Shown here in pieces: positions 8,258 through 17,218 of a stretch of 64,000 nt of DNA. This DNA is from Aquipseudomonas alcaligenes NBRC 14159 (lineage in GTDB: Bacteria > Pseudomonadota > Gammaproteobacteria > Pseudomonadales > Pseudomonadaceae): NCBI RefSeq assembly GCF_000467105.1, contig NZ_BATI01000017.1:95414-159413 (forward strand). Direction: 5' to 3'. Within the stretch, counting starts at the first letter, position 1; each line of letters opens with the position of its first letter. The notes below the pieces were generated by a model. It was not told the origin of the DNA and searched no databases. It saw nothing but the letters and a program-made list of their open reading frames with translations. The position numbers were made by a program, and so were the translations under genes.

Positions 8258-8800
8258 ATGAGCACAACCCTGAGCAGCGAACGCCTGATCCTGCGGCCCT
8301 GGCGCGAGGACGATCTCGACGCCCTGGCGCAGCTGTGCGCTGACCCCGAGGTAATGGCGCATTTCCCCGCGCCCCTGGACCGCGCTGGCAGCGCCGCGCT
8401 GCTCGGCAAGCTGATGGCGCACCAGGCCGAGCATGGCTTCACCTTCTGGGCGCTGCAGCGGCGCGAGGACGCGGCCTTTGTCGGTTTTACCGGCCTGGCG
8501 CGGGTCGGTTTCGCGGCGCCCTTCGTGCCGGCGGTGGAAATCGGCTGGCGCCTGGCCCGGCCCTACTGGGGCCAGGGCTATGCGCTGGAGGCGGCGCGGC
8601 GTGCGCTGCAGTTCGCCTTCGAGGATCTGCAGCTGGATGAAGTAGTGTCCTTCACTGTACCGGCCAACCAGCGTTCCTGGGGCCTGATGCAGCGCCTGGG
8701 CATGCGCCGCGACGCGGCAGGCGACTTCGAGCATCCCAACCTGCCGGTCGGCCACCCGCTGCGCCCGCACTGGCTCTATCGCATCGAGCGCGACAGCTGA
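8258..8800 (+). CDS. GNAT family N-acetyltransferase (RimJ/RimL type)
   Basis: This 180-residue acetyltransferase begins SSERLILRPWREDDLDALAQL, the standard RimJ/RimL-type opening. It carries the acetyl-CoA-binding segment IGWRLARPYWGQGYALEAARRAL (about 97-119) and the NQRSWGLMQRLGM motif near the C-terminus. It is probably cytoplasmic, acetylating protein N-termini or small molecules; the substrate cannot be told from sequence. It is transcribed divergently from the HDAC-like gene and converges on the sensor gene at 8804 with a three-base gap, leaving no room for a separate terminator. Confidence 0.92.
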   Translation: MSTTLSSERLILRPWREDDLDALAQLCADPEVMAHFPAPLDRAGSAALLGKLMAHQAEHGFTFWALQRREDAAFVGFTGLARVGFAAPFVPAVEIGWRLARPYWGQGYALEAARRALQFAFEDLQLDEVVSFTVPANQRSWGLMQRLGMRRDAAGDFEHPNLPVGHPLRPHWLYRIERDS

Positions 8801-8803
8801 GAG

Positions 8804-11344
8804 TCAGTCCTCGCTGACACTGCGCAGCCAACTCTCGAGGTCGGCAGCCGACAGCGGGCGGGAAAACAGATAGCCCTGGCCCACGTGGTAACGCTGCTGC
8901 TTGAGGATGCGCTGCTGGCCGTGGTTTTCCACGCCTTCGGCCACCACGGTCAAGTGCAGGCTCTCGCCCAGGCGGATCACCGCCTCGCTGAGGGCCTGAT
9001 TGGTGGTGTCCTGCTCCAGGTCGAGGACGAAACTGCGGTCCAGCTTGAGTTCCTGGATCGGCAGGCGGCGCAGGTAGCTGAGGCTGGAATAGCCGGTGCC
9101 GAAGTCGTCCATGGACAGGCGGATACCCTGGTTGTGCACCTCGTCGAGGGTCTTCAGCGTGCTGGGGTTGGTATCCAGCAGTACGCTTTCGGTGATCTCC
9201 AGGGTCAGGTCGGAGGGCTGCAGGCGGTTCTGCTCCAGGGTCTGGGCGATCATCCCGGGCAGGTCGAGGTTGTGGAAGTTGGTGGGCGACAGGTTCACCG
9301 AGACGGACGGGATGGCCAGGCCTTGCCGACGCCACTGCGCCAGCTGGCTGCACGCCTCGCGTACGGCCCACAGGCCGAGCTGGTTGATCAGGCCGCATTC
9401 CTCTGCCAGCGGAATGAAGCGCGCCGGCGAGATGTCGCCGAATTGCGGATGGTGCCAGCGCGCCAGGGCCTCGACGCCGTAAAGCATGCCGTCGCTCATG
9501 CGTACCTGCGGTTGGTAATGCAGGCTCAGCTGGTTCTGTTCCAGGGCGTCGCGCAGGGCGCTTTCCAGGGCCAGGCGCTCCTGGGCCAGCTGGTTCAGCT
9601 CGTGGCTGAAGAAGCTGTAACGGCCACGCCCGGAGCTCTTGGCCTGGTACATGGCCATGTCGGCGCGGTGGACCAGGGTGCCCATGTCGTGTCCGTCCGC
9701 CGGGTACATGGCAATGCCGATGCTGGCCGAGGGGCGAATGGTGCTGCCGGCAATCTCGCAAGACTGGCTCAGGGTGTGGCGCAGCTGTTCGAGCATTTCG
9801 GCGATCTGCTGGCTGCCGCACTGCGGCAGGACCACGACGAATTCGTCGCCAGACAGGCGGCCGACGATATCGCTGCTGCGGCGGTTCTCGCACAGGCGAC
9901 CGGCGATCAGGCGCAGCAGCTCGTCCCCGGCCGGATGACCGAGCGAGTCGTTGACCTGCTTGAAGCGATCCAGATCGACGAACAGCACGCTCAATGGCGT
10001 CCTGTTGCGTGCGGCCTCGGCCAGCGCCTGGTCGGCCCTGGCATGCAGCAGGCTGCGGTTAGGCAGCTGGGTGAGGCTGTCGTAGAACGCCAGCTGGCGG
10101 ATCTGCGTACGGCTCTCCTCGCGCTGCAGGGCCAGCGAGCAGAGATGCGCCAGCACGTCCAGCAGGCGCTTGTGGAAGGCGCTGGGGCCGCGCGGTTCGC
10201 GATAGTAGAAGGCGAAGGTGCCGAGCACCCGGTTGTGGTTGTCCTTGATCGGCGTCGACCAGCAGGCACGCAGGTCGATGGGCAGGGCCAGGTGGCGGAA
10301 GTTGTCCCACAGCGGGTCGCTGGCGATGTCCTCGACCAGCACCGGTTCGCCGCGAAACGCGGCAGTGCCGCAGGAACCGACGCTCGGGCCGATGGCGACA
10401 CCTTCGAGCGCCGCGCAGTAGCTGGCGGGCAGTTTCGGCCCCGCCAGCGAATGCAGCAGGCCGCCTTCGCTGACCCGCAGGATGGAGGCGGTGATTTCCG
10501 GGCAGATGCGCTCGACTTCGCGGCAGGCCTTTTCCATCAGGGCTTCCAGCGGTTCCTCGCGCGCCATGGCCTCGAGGATGCGATGCTGCAAGACCTCGTG
10601 CATCTTCGACTGGGTGATGTCGGTGAGCACCACCACGGCATTGCTCATCACGCCGTCGGCATCCAGTACCGGGTTGATCGCGACATGGCACCAGATGCGC
10701 TGGCCGTCGGCGCAGTAGGCCAGCTCGTCGCTGTTATAGGGCTGGCCGGCAGCCAGCTGGGCCCGGATGGCGGCGATGTGCTCGTCTGACATGTAGGGCG
10801 CCAGCAGCCTCAGCGGGGTGTGCGAGTCCAGGTGTTCCCGGGAATAGCCGAGCAGGCGGTTGAAGCCGTCGTTGACGTACAGCGTGCGCCATTCGCCGTC
10901 GATGATCATGATCGCGCTGTCGGTGCGGTCGACCACCAGCGAGACCAGGCGCAGCTTCTCGTCCTGTTGGTGCTGCTCGGTAATGTCCTTGATGAAGGCG
11001 GTGTACAGCACCTCGTCGTCGGCCTCGATCTTGGAAATCGACATCGAGGCCCAGCGGCGGCTACCGTCGGGGCGCTGGACATGCAGGGTACGGCTGCTGC
11101 CGACGATCTTGTTGATGCCGGTACGGCGATTGGCCTCGATGTAGCCATCGTGGTCCGCGCGGATGTCCGGCGGTACCAGGATGCTGACGTTGTGGCCGAT
11201 GACCTTTTCGCGCGGCAACCCCCACAGATGTTCAGCCGAACGGTTGAACAGGATTACCTGGTTACGGCTGTCGATGACCACCACACTGTCGACAGCCTGT
11301 TCCAGGGTCTGGATGAAAATCTTCGAGAGGTTGCGATTTGGCAT
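8804..11344 (-). CDS. dosP: PAS-PAS-GAF-GGDEF-EAL protein, DosP-like putative heme-sensing c-di-GMP phosphodiesterase
   Basis: This 846-residue soluble protein has PAS-A (about 10-125), PAS-B (about 130-255), GAF (about 265-415), GGDEF (about 425-590) and EAL (about 600-846), the architecture of E. coli DosP. In PAS-A, His65 in RADHDGYI falls where FixL and DosP keep the proximal heme histidine. Arg85 falls where FixL Arg220 and DosP Arg97 contact O2. Ser83 occupies the place of DosP's axial Met95. The GGDEF motif is degenerate (SGDEF), while the EAL domain keeps EALARW, ITESVLL, DDFGTGYSS and EGVE, so phosphodiesterase activity is likely. The gene symbol reflects architecture, not proven orthology. 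Confidence 0.85.
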   Translation of the reverse strand: MPNRNLSKIFIQTLEQAVDSVVVIDSRNQVILFNRSAEHLWGLPREKVIGHNVSILVPPDIRADHDGYIEANRRTGINKIVGSSRTLHVQRPDGSRRWASMSISKIEADDEVLYTAFIKDITEQHQQDEKLRLVSLVVDRTDSAIMIIDGEWRTLYVNDGFNRLLGYSREHLDSHTPLRLLAPYMSDEHIAAIRAQLAAGQPYNSDELAYCADGQRIWCHVAINPVLDADGVMSNAVVVLTDITQSKMHEVLQHRILEAMAREEPLEALMEKACREVERICPEITASILRVSEGGLLHSLAGPKLPASYCAALEGVAIGPSVGSCGTAAFRGEPVLVEDIASDPLWDNFRHLALPIDLRACWSTPIKDNHNRVLGTFAFYYREPRGPSAFHKRLLDVLAHLCSLALQREESRTQIRQLAFYDSLTQLPNRSLLHARADQALAEAARNRTPLSVLFVDLDRFKQVNDSLGHPAGDELLRLIAGRLCENRRSSDIVGRLSGDEFVVVLPQCGSQQIAEMLEQLRHTLSQSCEIAGSTIRPSASIGIAMYPADGHDMGTLVHRADMAMYQAKSSGRGRYSFFSHELNQLAQERLALESALRDALEQNQLSLHYQPQVRMSDGMLYGVEALARWHHPQFGDISPARFIPLAEECGLINQLGLWAVREACSQLAQWRRQGLAIPSVSVNLSPTNFHNLDLPGMIAQTLEQNRLQPSDLTLEITESVLLDTNPSTLKTLDEVHNQGIRLSMDDFGTGYSSLSYLRRLPIQELKLDRSFVLDLEQDTTNQALSEAVIRLGESLHLTVVAEGVENHGQQRILKQQRYHVGQGYLFSRPLSAADLESWLRSVSED

Positions 11345-11553
11345 GCGGATCGCCTGTACGGCTGGGAAGCCGAGCGGGGTAATCCGATGACGTTAGCCAA
11401 GTGGCCAGTTGCCAGCAACCGGTGCATCAGCCTTCGAGAGGCTTTCTTGCTCCATGTCAACGAGTCGGGCCGACTGCTCGGTAATCGTCGCCTCGCGACT
11501 CAATCCAGTAACATGGGCATCCTTTCGGTGGCGTGTTTGCGAGGAGTAGTCGA

Positions 11554-12423
11554 ATGAGCCAAGTGCTGGATGATCTGGTGTCCCTGCTGAGCATGGAGCA
11601 GATCGAGGAGAACCTGTTCCGTGGGCGCAGCCAGGACCTGGGCTTCCGCCAGCTGTTTGGCGGCCAGGTGCTCGGCCAGTGCGTCTCTGCCGCCAACCAG
11701 ACGGTCGAGCCGGCGCGCCATGTGCACTCGCTGCACGGCTACTTCCTGCGCCCCGGCGATGCCGGCCTGCCGGTGGTGTACAGCGTCGACCGCGTGCGCG
11801 ACGGCGGCAGCTTCAGCACCCGGCGCGTCACCGCGATCCAGAAGGGCCAGCCGATCTTCACCTGCGCCGCCTCGTTCCAGGCCGACGAGGAGGGCTTCCA
11901 CCACCAGCTGGCGATGCCCGAGGTGCCCGGCCCCGAAGGCCTGCCCTCGGAAACCGAGCTGGCGCGCCAGGTGGCGCACCTGATTCCCGAGCGCATGCGC
12001 GAGCGCATGACCAGCGACAAGCCGATCGAGATTCGTCCGGTCACGCGCATCAACCCCTTCGCCCCGCAGCCTTGCGAGCCGGTCAAGTACGTGTGGTTCC
12101 GCGCCGCCGGCGAGCTGCCCGCCGAGCCGCAGCTGCACAAGTTGCTGCTGGCCTACGCCAGCGACTTCAACCTGCTCACCACCTCGATGCAGCCGCATGG
12201 CGTGTCGGTGTTCCAGAAGTTCATGCAGGTGGCCAGCCTCGACCACTCGCTGTGGTTCCACGGCGACCTGCGCATGGACGACTGGCTGCTGTACGCCATG
12301 GACAGCCCCTGGTCGGGCAACGCCCGCGGATTCTCCCGCGCCAGCATCTTCGACCGCAGCGGCCGCCTGGTGGCCTCGTCGGCGCAGGAGGGCCTTACCC
12401 GTCTGCGCGAGGACTGGAAGTGA
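11554..12423 (+). CDS. tesB: Acyl-CoA thioesterase II (TesB)
   Basis: This 289-residue protein matches TesB, the double hot-dog thioesterase that hydrolyses medium- and long-chain acyl-CoA. Visible family blocks are RGRSQDLGFRQLFGGQVLGQ, VHSLHGYFLRPGD, the C-terminal LLAYASDFNLL with the catalytic Asp, and SLDHSLWFH. The length equals that of E. coli TesB within a few residues. The ATG at 11554 follows a GAGGAG ribosome-binding site. The downstream HAD hydrolase may start on a GTG overlapping this stop codon, so the two are probably coupled. Confidence 0.95.
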   Translation: MSQVLDDLVSLLSMEQIEENLFRGRSQDLGFRQLFGGQVLGQCVSAANQTVEPARHVHSLHGYFLRPGDAGLPVVYSVDRVRDGGSFSTRRVTAIQKGQPIFTCAASFQADEEGFHHQLAMPEVPGPEGLPSETELARQVAHLIPERMRERMTSDKPIEIRPVTRINPFAPQPCEPVKYVWFRAAGELPAEPQLHKLLLAYASDFNLLTTSMQPHGVSVFQKFMQVASLDHSLWFHGDLRMDDWLLYAMDSPWSGNARGFSRASIFDRSGRLVASSAQEGLTRLREDWK

Positions 12424-13088
12424 CGGATGGTGCGGGCGAAACCCGCTCGCGGGTTTCACCCGCCCTGCAAATGGAAGCGACGGAGTGGGCTGCACCCACC
12501 CTGCAGAGCTGCCGCCACTGGGTGTTCGACATGGACGGCACCCTGACGGTGGCCGTGCACGACTTTCCGGCGATCAAGCGCGCGCTGGGCATTCCTCAGG
12601 ATGACGACATCCTCCATCACCTCGCCGCGCTACCGGCGGACGAGGCCGCGGCCAAGCACGCCTGGCTGCTGGAGCACGAGCGCGAGCTGGCGCTTGGCTC
12701 GGTGGCCGCTCCCGGTGCCGTCGAGCTGGTGCGCCATCTGCACGGGTGCGGCTGCCGCCTCGGCATCCTCACCCGCAACGCCCACGAACTGGCGCTGCTG
12801 ACCCTGGACGCCATCGGCCTGGGCCACTGTTTCGAGCCGCACGATGTGATCGGCCGCGACGAGGCGCCGCCCAAGCCGCATCCCGGAGGCCTGCTGCATC
12901 TGGCGGCGCGCTGGCAGGTGCAGCCCGGTGCGCTGGTGATGGTCGGCGACTACCGCTTCGACCTCGACTGCGCCCGCGCCGCCGGCGCCCAGGGCGTACT
13001 GGTCAACCTGGCGGACAATCCGTGGCCGGAGCTGACCGATCTGCATGCGGTGGACTGTGCGGCGCTGCTGGCGCAGATCACCTCATAG
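12420..13088 (+). CDS. HAD-IA family hydrolase
   Basis: This HAD phosphatase has motif I FDMDGTLT, motif II in GILTRNA, the motif III lysine in EAPPKPHPGG and motif IV GDYRFDLDCARAAG. With the GTG at 12420 it has 222 residues; that codon overlaps the tesB stop and follows GAGGA at good spacing. An alternative ATG at 12471 has no visible ribosome-binding site. If the GTG is used, an inverted repeat at 12432-12463 is translated as part of the N-terminus, ahead of the conserved CRHWVFDMDGT opening. The substrate is unknown; phosphoglycolate phosphatase-like proteins are the nearest kind. Confidence 0.88.
   Translation: MTDGAGETRSRVSPALQMEATEWAAPTLQSCRHWVFDMDGTLTVAVHDFPAIKRALGIPQDDDILHHLAALPADEAAAKHAWLLEHERELALGSVAAPGAVELVRHLHGCGCRLGILTRNAHELALLTLDAIGLGHCFEPHDVIGRDEAPPKPHPGGLLHLAARWQVQPGALVMVGDYRFDLDCARAAGAQGVLVNLADNPWPELTDLHAVDCAALLAQITS
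12432..12463. repeat. Palindromic repeat (GCGGGTGAAACCCGC family) at the start of the HAD gene
   Basis: Arms GCGGGCGAAACCCGC (12432-12446) and GCGGGTTTCACCCGC (12449-12463) are inverted copies with one mismatch and a two-base loop. Related elements occur at 16216-16286 and 24699-24750. Here it lies across the tesB/HAD gene junction. Confidence 0.8.
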
Positions 13089-13109
13089 GGGCTTGTTAGT
13101 GCCGAGCAG

Positions 13110-13212
13110 CCCCACCTCTCTCTCGGAGGGAGAAGGGAGATTTGGCAGGGAGCTTCGGGATTGGTCACTCTCTCCCTTTGGGAGAGGGATGGGGCGGCCC
13201 GCGTAGGGTGAG
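13110..13212. repeat. REP-like palindromic repeats between convergent genes
   Basis: CTCTCTCGGAGGGAGAAGGGAGA and then CTCTCCCTTTGGGAGAGGG lie between the HAD gene and the convergent acyl-CoA synthetase gene. They belong to the CCCTCTCCC family seen elsewhere in the window and may help end transcription from both sides. Confidence 0.65.
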
Positions 13213-13235
13213 GGACGCTCAGGCTCCTCCACCCT

Positions 13236-15065
13236 TCAATAGCGGTACTCGCCTCCCTGAATCGCCGCATGCAGCTCGGCGTCCACCGGCACGTAGCGCT
13301 CCTCGCCGGGCAGCCAGGCATACAGCGGGTCGGCGCAGCGCATCGGGTCGAATCCCTGGTCCTTGAGTGGCGCCTTCTTGTGCTTGAAGGTGCCGGTGGT
13401 CTCCATCCTCTCGCTCAGGCGCAGGAACAGCGGCACCGCATAGTGCGGCAATTCGCGGCGCAGCTCAGTCAGCAAGCCCTGGAAGTCGAAGTCGGCCGGA
13501 TCGCGGTCCAGACGGATACAGGCCATGCCGGCGCGGCCGTTGGTGCCGGCGATCTCGACGCCGTAGACCACCGCCTCGCCGACCCCCTCGATGCTGTCCA
13601 GCACCGTCTCCACTTCGGTGGTGGACACGTTCTCGCCTTTCCAGCGGAAGGTGTCGCCGAGGCGGTCGACGAACTGGGCGTGGCGCCAGCCCTGGTGCAG
13701 CATCAGGTCGCCGGTGTTGAACCAGGCATCGCCCGGCTTGAACACGTCGCGCAGGATGCAGCTTTCGGTCTTGGCCGGGTCGGTGTAGCCGTGGAATGGC
13801 GTCTTCGCGGTGATCTCGCCGATCAGCAGACCGGGCTCGCCAGGACTAACCCGTTGCAGGCGCCCCTGGGTATCGCGCAGCGGCGCCTCGCTGTCGCGGT
13901 CGTAGCGGACGATGGCGTAGGGGTAGGGGGTAAAGCCCACCGTGTTGTCCAGGTTGAGCAGGTTGGTGAAGCCAATATTGCCCTCGCTGGAGGCGTAGAA
14001 TTCGACCACCCGCTGAATACCGAAGCGCTGCTTGAAGCTGCCCCAGATGGCCGGGCGCATGCCGTTGCCGACCATGATGCGCAGCGGGTTGTCGGCGTCG
14101 TCCGGGCGTGCAGGACGGTCCAGCAGGTAGCGGCACAGCTCGCCGACATAGCCGAAGGCGGTGGCGCCGTGGCGGCGCACCTCGTCGAGGAAGCGACTGG
14201 CGCTGAACTTGCGCACCATGATCAGCGCCGCGCCGGCGGACAGCACCGAGCCCCAGCACACCACCATGGCGGTGGCGTGGTAGAAGGGCAGGCTGCAGTA
14301 CAGGCGATCGTCGCGGCCCAGGCGCACGGCGCCGAAGCCGAAGATTCCGTAGCCCTTGAGGAAGCGCCCGTGGTTGAACACCACGGCCTTGGGCAGGCCG
14401 GTGGTGCCGGAGGTGTAGATGTAGAAGCAGGGGTCTTCGGCCTTTACCGGGCGCGCCAGCATGGGCGGCGTATCCGGCTGTGCGGTCAGCTCGGCGGCCG
14501 GGTGCTGCCAGCCGGCCGGGGCCTGGCCAGGGTCGCGCCAGTTCGGGCGGTCGGCGAAGTAGTAGCGGCCGTCCGCCGGCAGCTGCAGCTGTTCCTGGAC
14601 TTCCTCGAAGGCGCCCAGCAGCTCCTCGCCGACCAGGGCGATGCGTGGCTTCACCAGGTTGATGCTGTGCGCCAGCACCTGGCCGCGCTGGCTGCTGTTG
14701 AGCAGTGCGGAGACGGCGCCGAGTTTGGCGCAGGCGATGACGCAGGCCAGCAACTCCAGGCGATTCTCCAGCAGCAGCGCGGCGCAGTCGCCCTGTTCCA
14801 GGCCGCCGGCGCGCAGGCGATGGGCCAGACGATTGGCCCACTGGTCCAGCTCGGCGTAGCTGAGGCGCTCGTCGCCCTGGATCAGCGCCACGCCCTGTGG
14901 GTTGCCGCGGGCGGCGCGCTCCACGCAGTCGGCCAGGCCGCCGACGGCGCTGCCGCGGGCACGGCTGGCCAGGCGCAGGCCACGGAGAATGCCGGGCAGG
15001 CCGGCGAGCAGATAGGGCACGCGGGACAACAGGCGTGGCAAGGAGAGAGCGGCGGCATGGTTCAT
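13236..15065 (-). CDS. Long-chain acyl-CoA synthetase (FATP/FadD6-like)
   Basis: This 609-residue adenylate-forming enzyme activates long- or very-long-chain fatty acids to acyl-CoA. The P-loop-like motif YIYTSGTTGLPKAV, the A5-type motif VEFYASSEGN and the hinge region WFNTGDL followed by DRLGDTFRWKGENVSTTEVE are all present. The bulky EG(N/D) version and overall length match the fatty-acid-transport-protein/FadD6 branch rather than FadD1. It reads divergently from an AraC-family gene 147 bases away, which is a plausible regulator. It converges with the HAD gene over repeat DNA. Confidence 0.9.
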   Translation of the reverse strand: MNHAAALSLPRLLSRVPYLLAGLPGILRGLRLASRARGSAVGGLADCVERAARGNPQGVALIQGDERLSYAELDQWANRLAHRLRAGGLEQGDCAALLLENRLELLACVIACAKLGAVSALLNSSQRGQVLAHSINLVKPRIALVGEELLGAFEEVQEQLQLPADGRYYFADRPNWRDPGQAPAGWQHPAAELTAQPDTPPMLARPVKAEDPCFYIYTSGTTGLPKAVVFNHGRFLKGYGIFGFGAVRLGRDDRLYCSLPFYHATAMVVCWGSVLSAGAALIMVRKFSASRFLDEVRRHGATAFGYVGELCRYLLDRPARPDDADNPLRIMVGNGMRPAIWGSFKQRFGIQRVVEFYASSEGNIGFTNLLNLDNTVGFTPYPYAIVRYDRDSEAPLRDTQGRLQRVSPGEPGLLIGEITAKTPFHGYTDPAKTESCILRDVFKPGDAWFNTGDLMLHQGWRHAQFVDRLGDTFRWKGENVSTTEVETVLDSIEGVGEAVVYGVEIAGTNGRAGMACIRLDRDPADFDFQGLLTELRRELPHYAVPLFLRLSERMETTGTFKHKKAPLKDQGFDPMRCADPLYAWLPGEERYVPVDAELHAAIQGGEYRY

Positions 15066-15211
15066 GGCGGGACCTGCGATGTTGTTGTTATTCGCCGCAA
15101 TCTACGCAAGGCCGACGCGAGCTGTTGATAGCCGAAGGTCGCATCGGACTGGCAATTCGTCTCAAGGGCGCCGCACAATCGGTCATCTCGTGGGTGAAAG
15201 GATTTGCCGTC

Positions 15212-16219
15212 ATGCTGCACACCGCGCCCAGCGCCACTGCCTCGCTGCTCCTCGACCTGTACCAGAGCCTGCGCCGCCGGCAGCTGGTCGGCCCGGCCGA
15301 TCTGGTCGAACTGGGCCTGGCGCCGAACGCGCCGCTGGACCTGGAGGCGCGCATCCCGGTGGCCTGGCTGCTGCGCTTGTGGCAGCTGGCGGCCGAGCGT
15401 GGCGCGCCGGCCGATCTCGGTCTGCAACTGGGCCAGCAGCGTGGCCTGCAGAGCCGCGGTCCGGTGGCCAACCTGGCGGCGATGAGTGCCACCCTCGGCG
15501 AGGCGCTGGAGCTGTTCCGCCGGCACAGTCCGGTGATGAGCGAATGCGAGAACCTGCGGGTGGAGCAGAGCGGCGATCGCGTGCGCATCGACTTCCTGTT
15601 CACCGCTCCTTTGGCCGGCCATCCGCCTGCCTGCGAATACAGCCTCAGCTCCGCACTGTGCTGGGGGCGGCAGATGAGCGGCACGCGGCTGATGCCGCTG
15701 CGGGTGGGCTTTCGCCATAGGCCGCTGGCCGGCCCCGCCAGCTACCGGCAGATCCTCGGTTGTCCGGTGCGCTTCGGCGAGCCGCTGGACTATATCGAGA
15801 TGACGGCGGCGGACATGCGTTTGCCGCTGCTCGGCGGCAACGACTACATCAAGGGCCTTCTGCTGCAGCGGGTCAGCGACATGCAGGCGCAGTTGCCCAG
15901 CCACCGCAGCCTGCGTCAGCAGGTGCAGCAGCTGATCGAGCTGGGGCTGATCGACGGTGCGCTGTCGGTGGAGGCGGTGGCGCGCCGTCTGCATACCAGC
16001 CGGCAGACCCTGCACCGCCACCTGCGCGAGGAGGGCTGCAGCTTCTCCGAACTGCTCGCCGAGGTGCGTCGCGAGCACGCGCTGCGGCGCCTGTGCCAGG
16101 CAGACTGCCGCATCGAGCAGCTCAGCCGCGAGCTGGGCTTTGCCGAGCCGAGTGCCTTCTACAAGGCGTTCAAGGGCTGGTTCGGGGTATCGCCCAAGGC
16201 CTACCAGGAAAGCCGGTAG
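15212..16219 (+). CDS. AraC family transcriptional regulator (OruR/ArgR-like type)
   Basis: This 335-residue protein has an N-terminal ligand-binding domain of the Arabinose_bd (PF12625) kind (about 20-205). The C-terminal double helix-turn-helix (about 235-335) carries LSVEAVARRLHTSRQTLHRHL and the typical ending FAEPSAFYKAFKGWFGVSPKAYQ. The start at 15212 follows AAAGGA. It is divergent from the long-chain acyl-CoA synthetase gene, and regulators of this type often control adjacent lipid or amino-acid catabolism genes, so it probably governs that gene. Its TAG stop falls within the first bases of the palindromic repeat at 16216-16286. Confidence 0.9.
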   Translation: MLHTAPSATASLLLDLYQSLRRRQLVGPADLVELGLAPNAPLDLEARIPVAWLLRLWQLAAERGAPADLGLQLGQQRGLQSRGPVANLAAMSATLGEALELFRRHSPVMSECENLRVEQSGDRVRIDFLFTAPLAGHPPACEYSLSSALCWGRQMSGTRLMPLRVGFRHRPLAGPASYRQILGCPVRFGEPLDYIEMTAADMRLPLLGGNDYIKGLLLQRVSDMQAQLPSHRSLRQQVQQLIELGLIDGALSVEAVARRLHTSRQTLHRHLREEGCSFSELLAEVRREHALRRLCQADCRIEQLSRELGFAEPSAFYKAFKGWFGVSPKAYQESR

Positions 16220-16286
16220 GGCGGGTGAAATCCGCGCCCGCGAATTGCCTGAGACGCTACATCGACGCGGGCTTCACCCGCCCTAC
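16216..16286. repeat. Palindromic repeat supplying both stop codons of convergent genes
   Basis: The left arm begins GTAGGGCGGGTGAAATCCGC and the right arm ends GGCTTCACCCGCCCTAC, forming a stem with a loop of about 29 bases. TAG in the left arm (16217-16219) ends the AraC gene. CTA in the right arm (16283-16285) is the TAG stop of the minus-strand metallopeptidase. It probably also works as a bidirectional terminator. Confidence 0.85.
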
Positions 16287-17149
16287 AGTTTCGTTGCCTT
16301 GAAGGTATCGCAGCGCCCCGGCTCGCCGTTGTCGAAGCCGTTACGGAACCAACGCACGCGTTGCGCCGAGGTGCCGTGGGTGAAGGAGTCCGGCATCACG
16401 GTGCCGCGGCTCTGCTTCTGCAGGCGGTCGTCGCCGATGGCGTTGGCGGCGTTCAGTGCCTCTTCCAGGTCGCCCGGCTCCAGCCAGTTCAGGCGCTGCT
16501 GCGCATGGTGTGCCCAGACGCCGGCCAAGCAGTCGGCCTGCAGCTCCTGGCGCACCAGCAGGCCGTTGTCGCCTTCCACCCGCTCGCCGCGCTGGCGTGC
16601 CGCGTTGACCCTGGCCGAGACGCCGAGCAGGGTCTGCACATGGTGGCCGACCTCATGGGCGATCACATAGGCCTGGGCGAAGTCGCCGGCGGCGGCGAAG
16701 CGGGTCTCCATCTCGCGGAAGAAGCTCAGGTCGAGATAGACCTGGCGATCACCGGGGCAGTAGAAGGGCCCGACGGCGGCATCGGCGAAACCGCAGGCCG
16801 AGCGCACGCCGCCGCTGAAGAGCACGAGTTTCGGGTCCTGGTACTGCTTGCCGGAGGCCTGGAAGATCGCGCGCCAGGTGTCCTCGGTATCGCCGAGCAC
16901 GGCGCGGACGAATTCACGCTGCGGATCGTTGGCGGCCGGCGCGCGCTGTTCCGGCACCGGCGCGCCCTGCTGCAGGCCCTGGTTGACCACGCTGCCGAGG
17001 ATGGTCAGCGGGTCCTGGCCCATCAGCAGGCCGATCACCACCACCACGGCAATGCCGCCCAGGCTCAGGCCCTTGCCGCCGCCGAGGCGTCTGCCGCCAC
17101 CGCGCGCATCCACCACGTTGTCGCTGCGTCTGCCGCGTTCCCAGCGCAT
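16283..17149 (-). CDS. Neutral zinc metallopeptidase family membrane protein (YpfJ type)
   Basis: This 288-residue protein has a basic N-terminus and one membrane helix (about 28-43), followed by the zinc metallopeptidase domain with HEVGHH at 165-170 and the third-ligand region RQELQADCLAGVWAHH. It matches the KPN_02809/YpfJ family (PF04228), predicted membrane-anchored peptidases of unknown target. Two cysteines (in SACGF and PFYCPGD) suggest a periplasmic disulfide. It lies just downstream of the DUF411 gene on the same strand. Its stop codon comes from the palindromic repeat. Confidence 0.92.
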   Translation of the reverse strand: MRWERGRRSDNVVDARGGGRRLGGGKGLSLGGIAVVVVIGLLMGQDPLTILGSVVNQGLQQGAPVPEQRAPAANDPQREFVRAVLGDTEDTWRAIFQASGKQYQDPKLVLFSGGVRSACGFADAAVGPFYCPGDRQVYLDLSFFREMETRFAAAGDFAQAYVIAHEVGHHVQTLLGVSARVNAARQRGERVEGDNGLLVRQELQADCLAGVWAHHAQQRLNWLEPGDLEEALNAANAIGDDRLQKQSRGTVMPDSFTHGTSAQRVRWFRNGFDNGEPGRCDTFKATKL

Positions 17150-17218
17150 GTGCGCACTCCTTTTCTCCGTCCGGGGCTGACAGTGTCGTCCTCGGACGGG
17201 CAGTGCGCCAGCGGCGCG

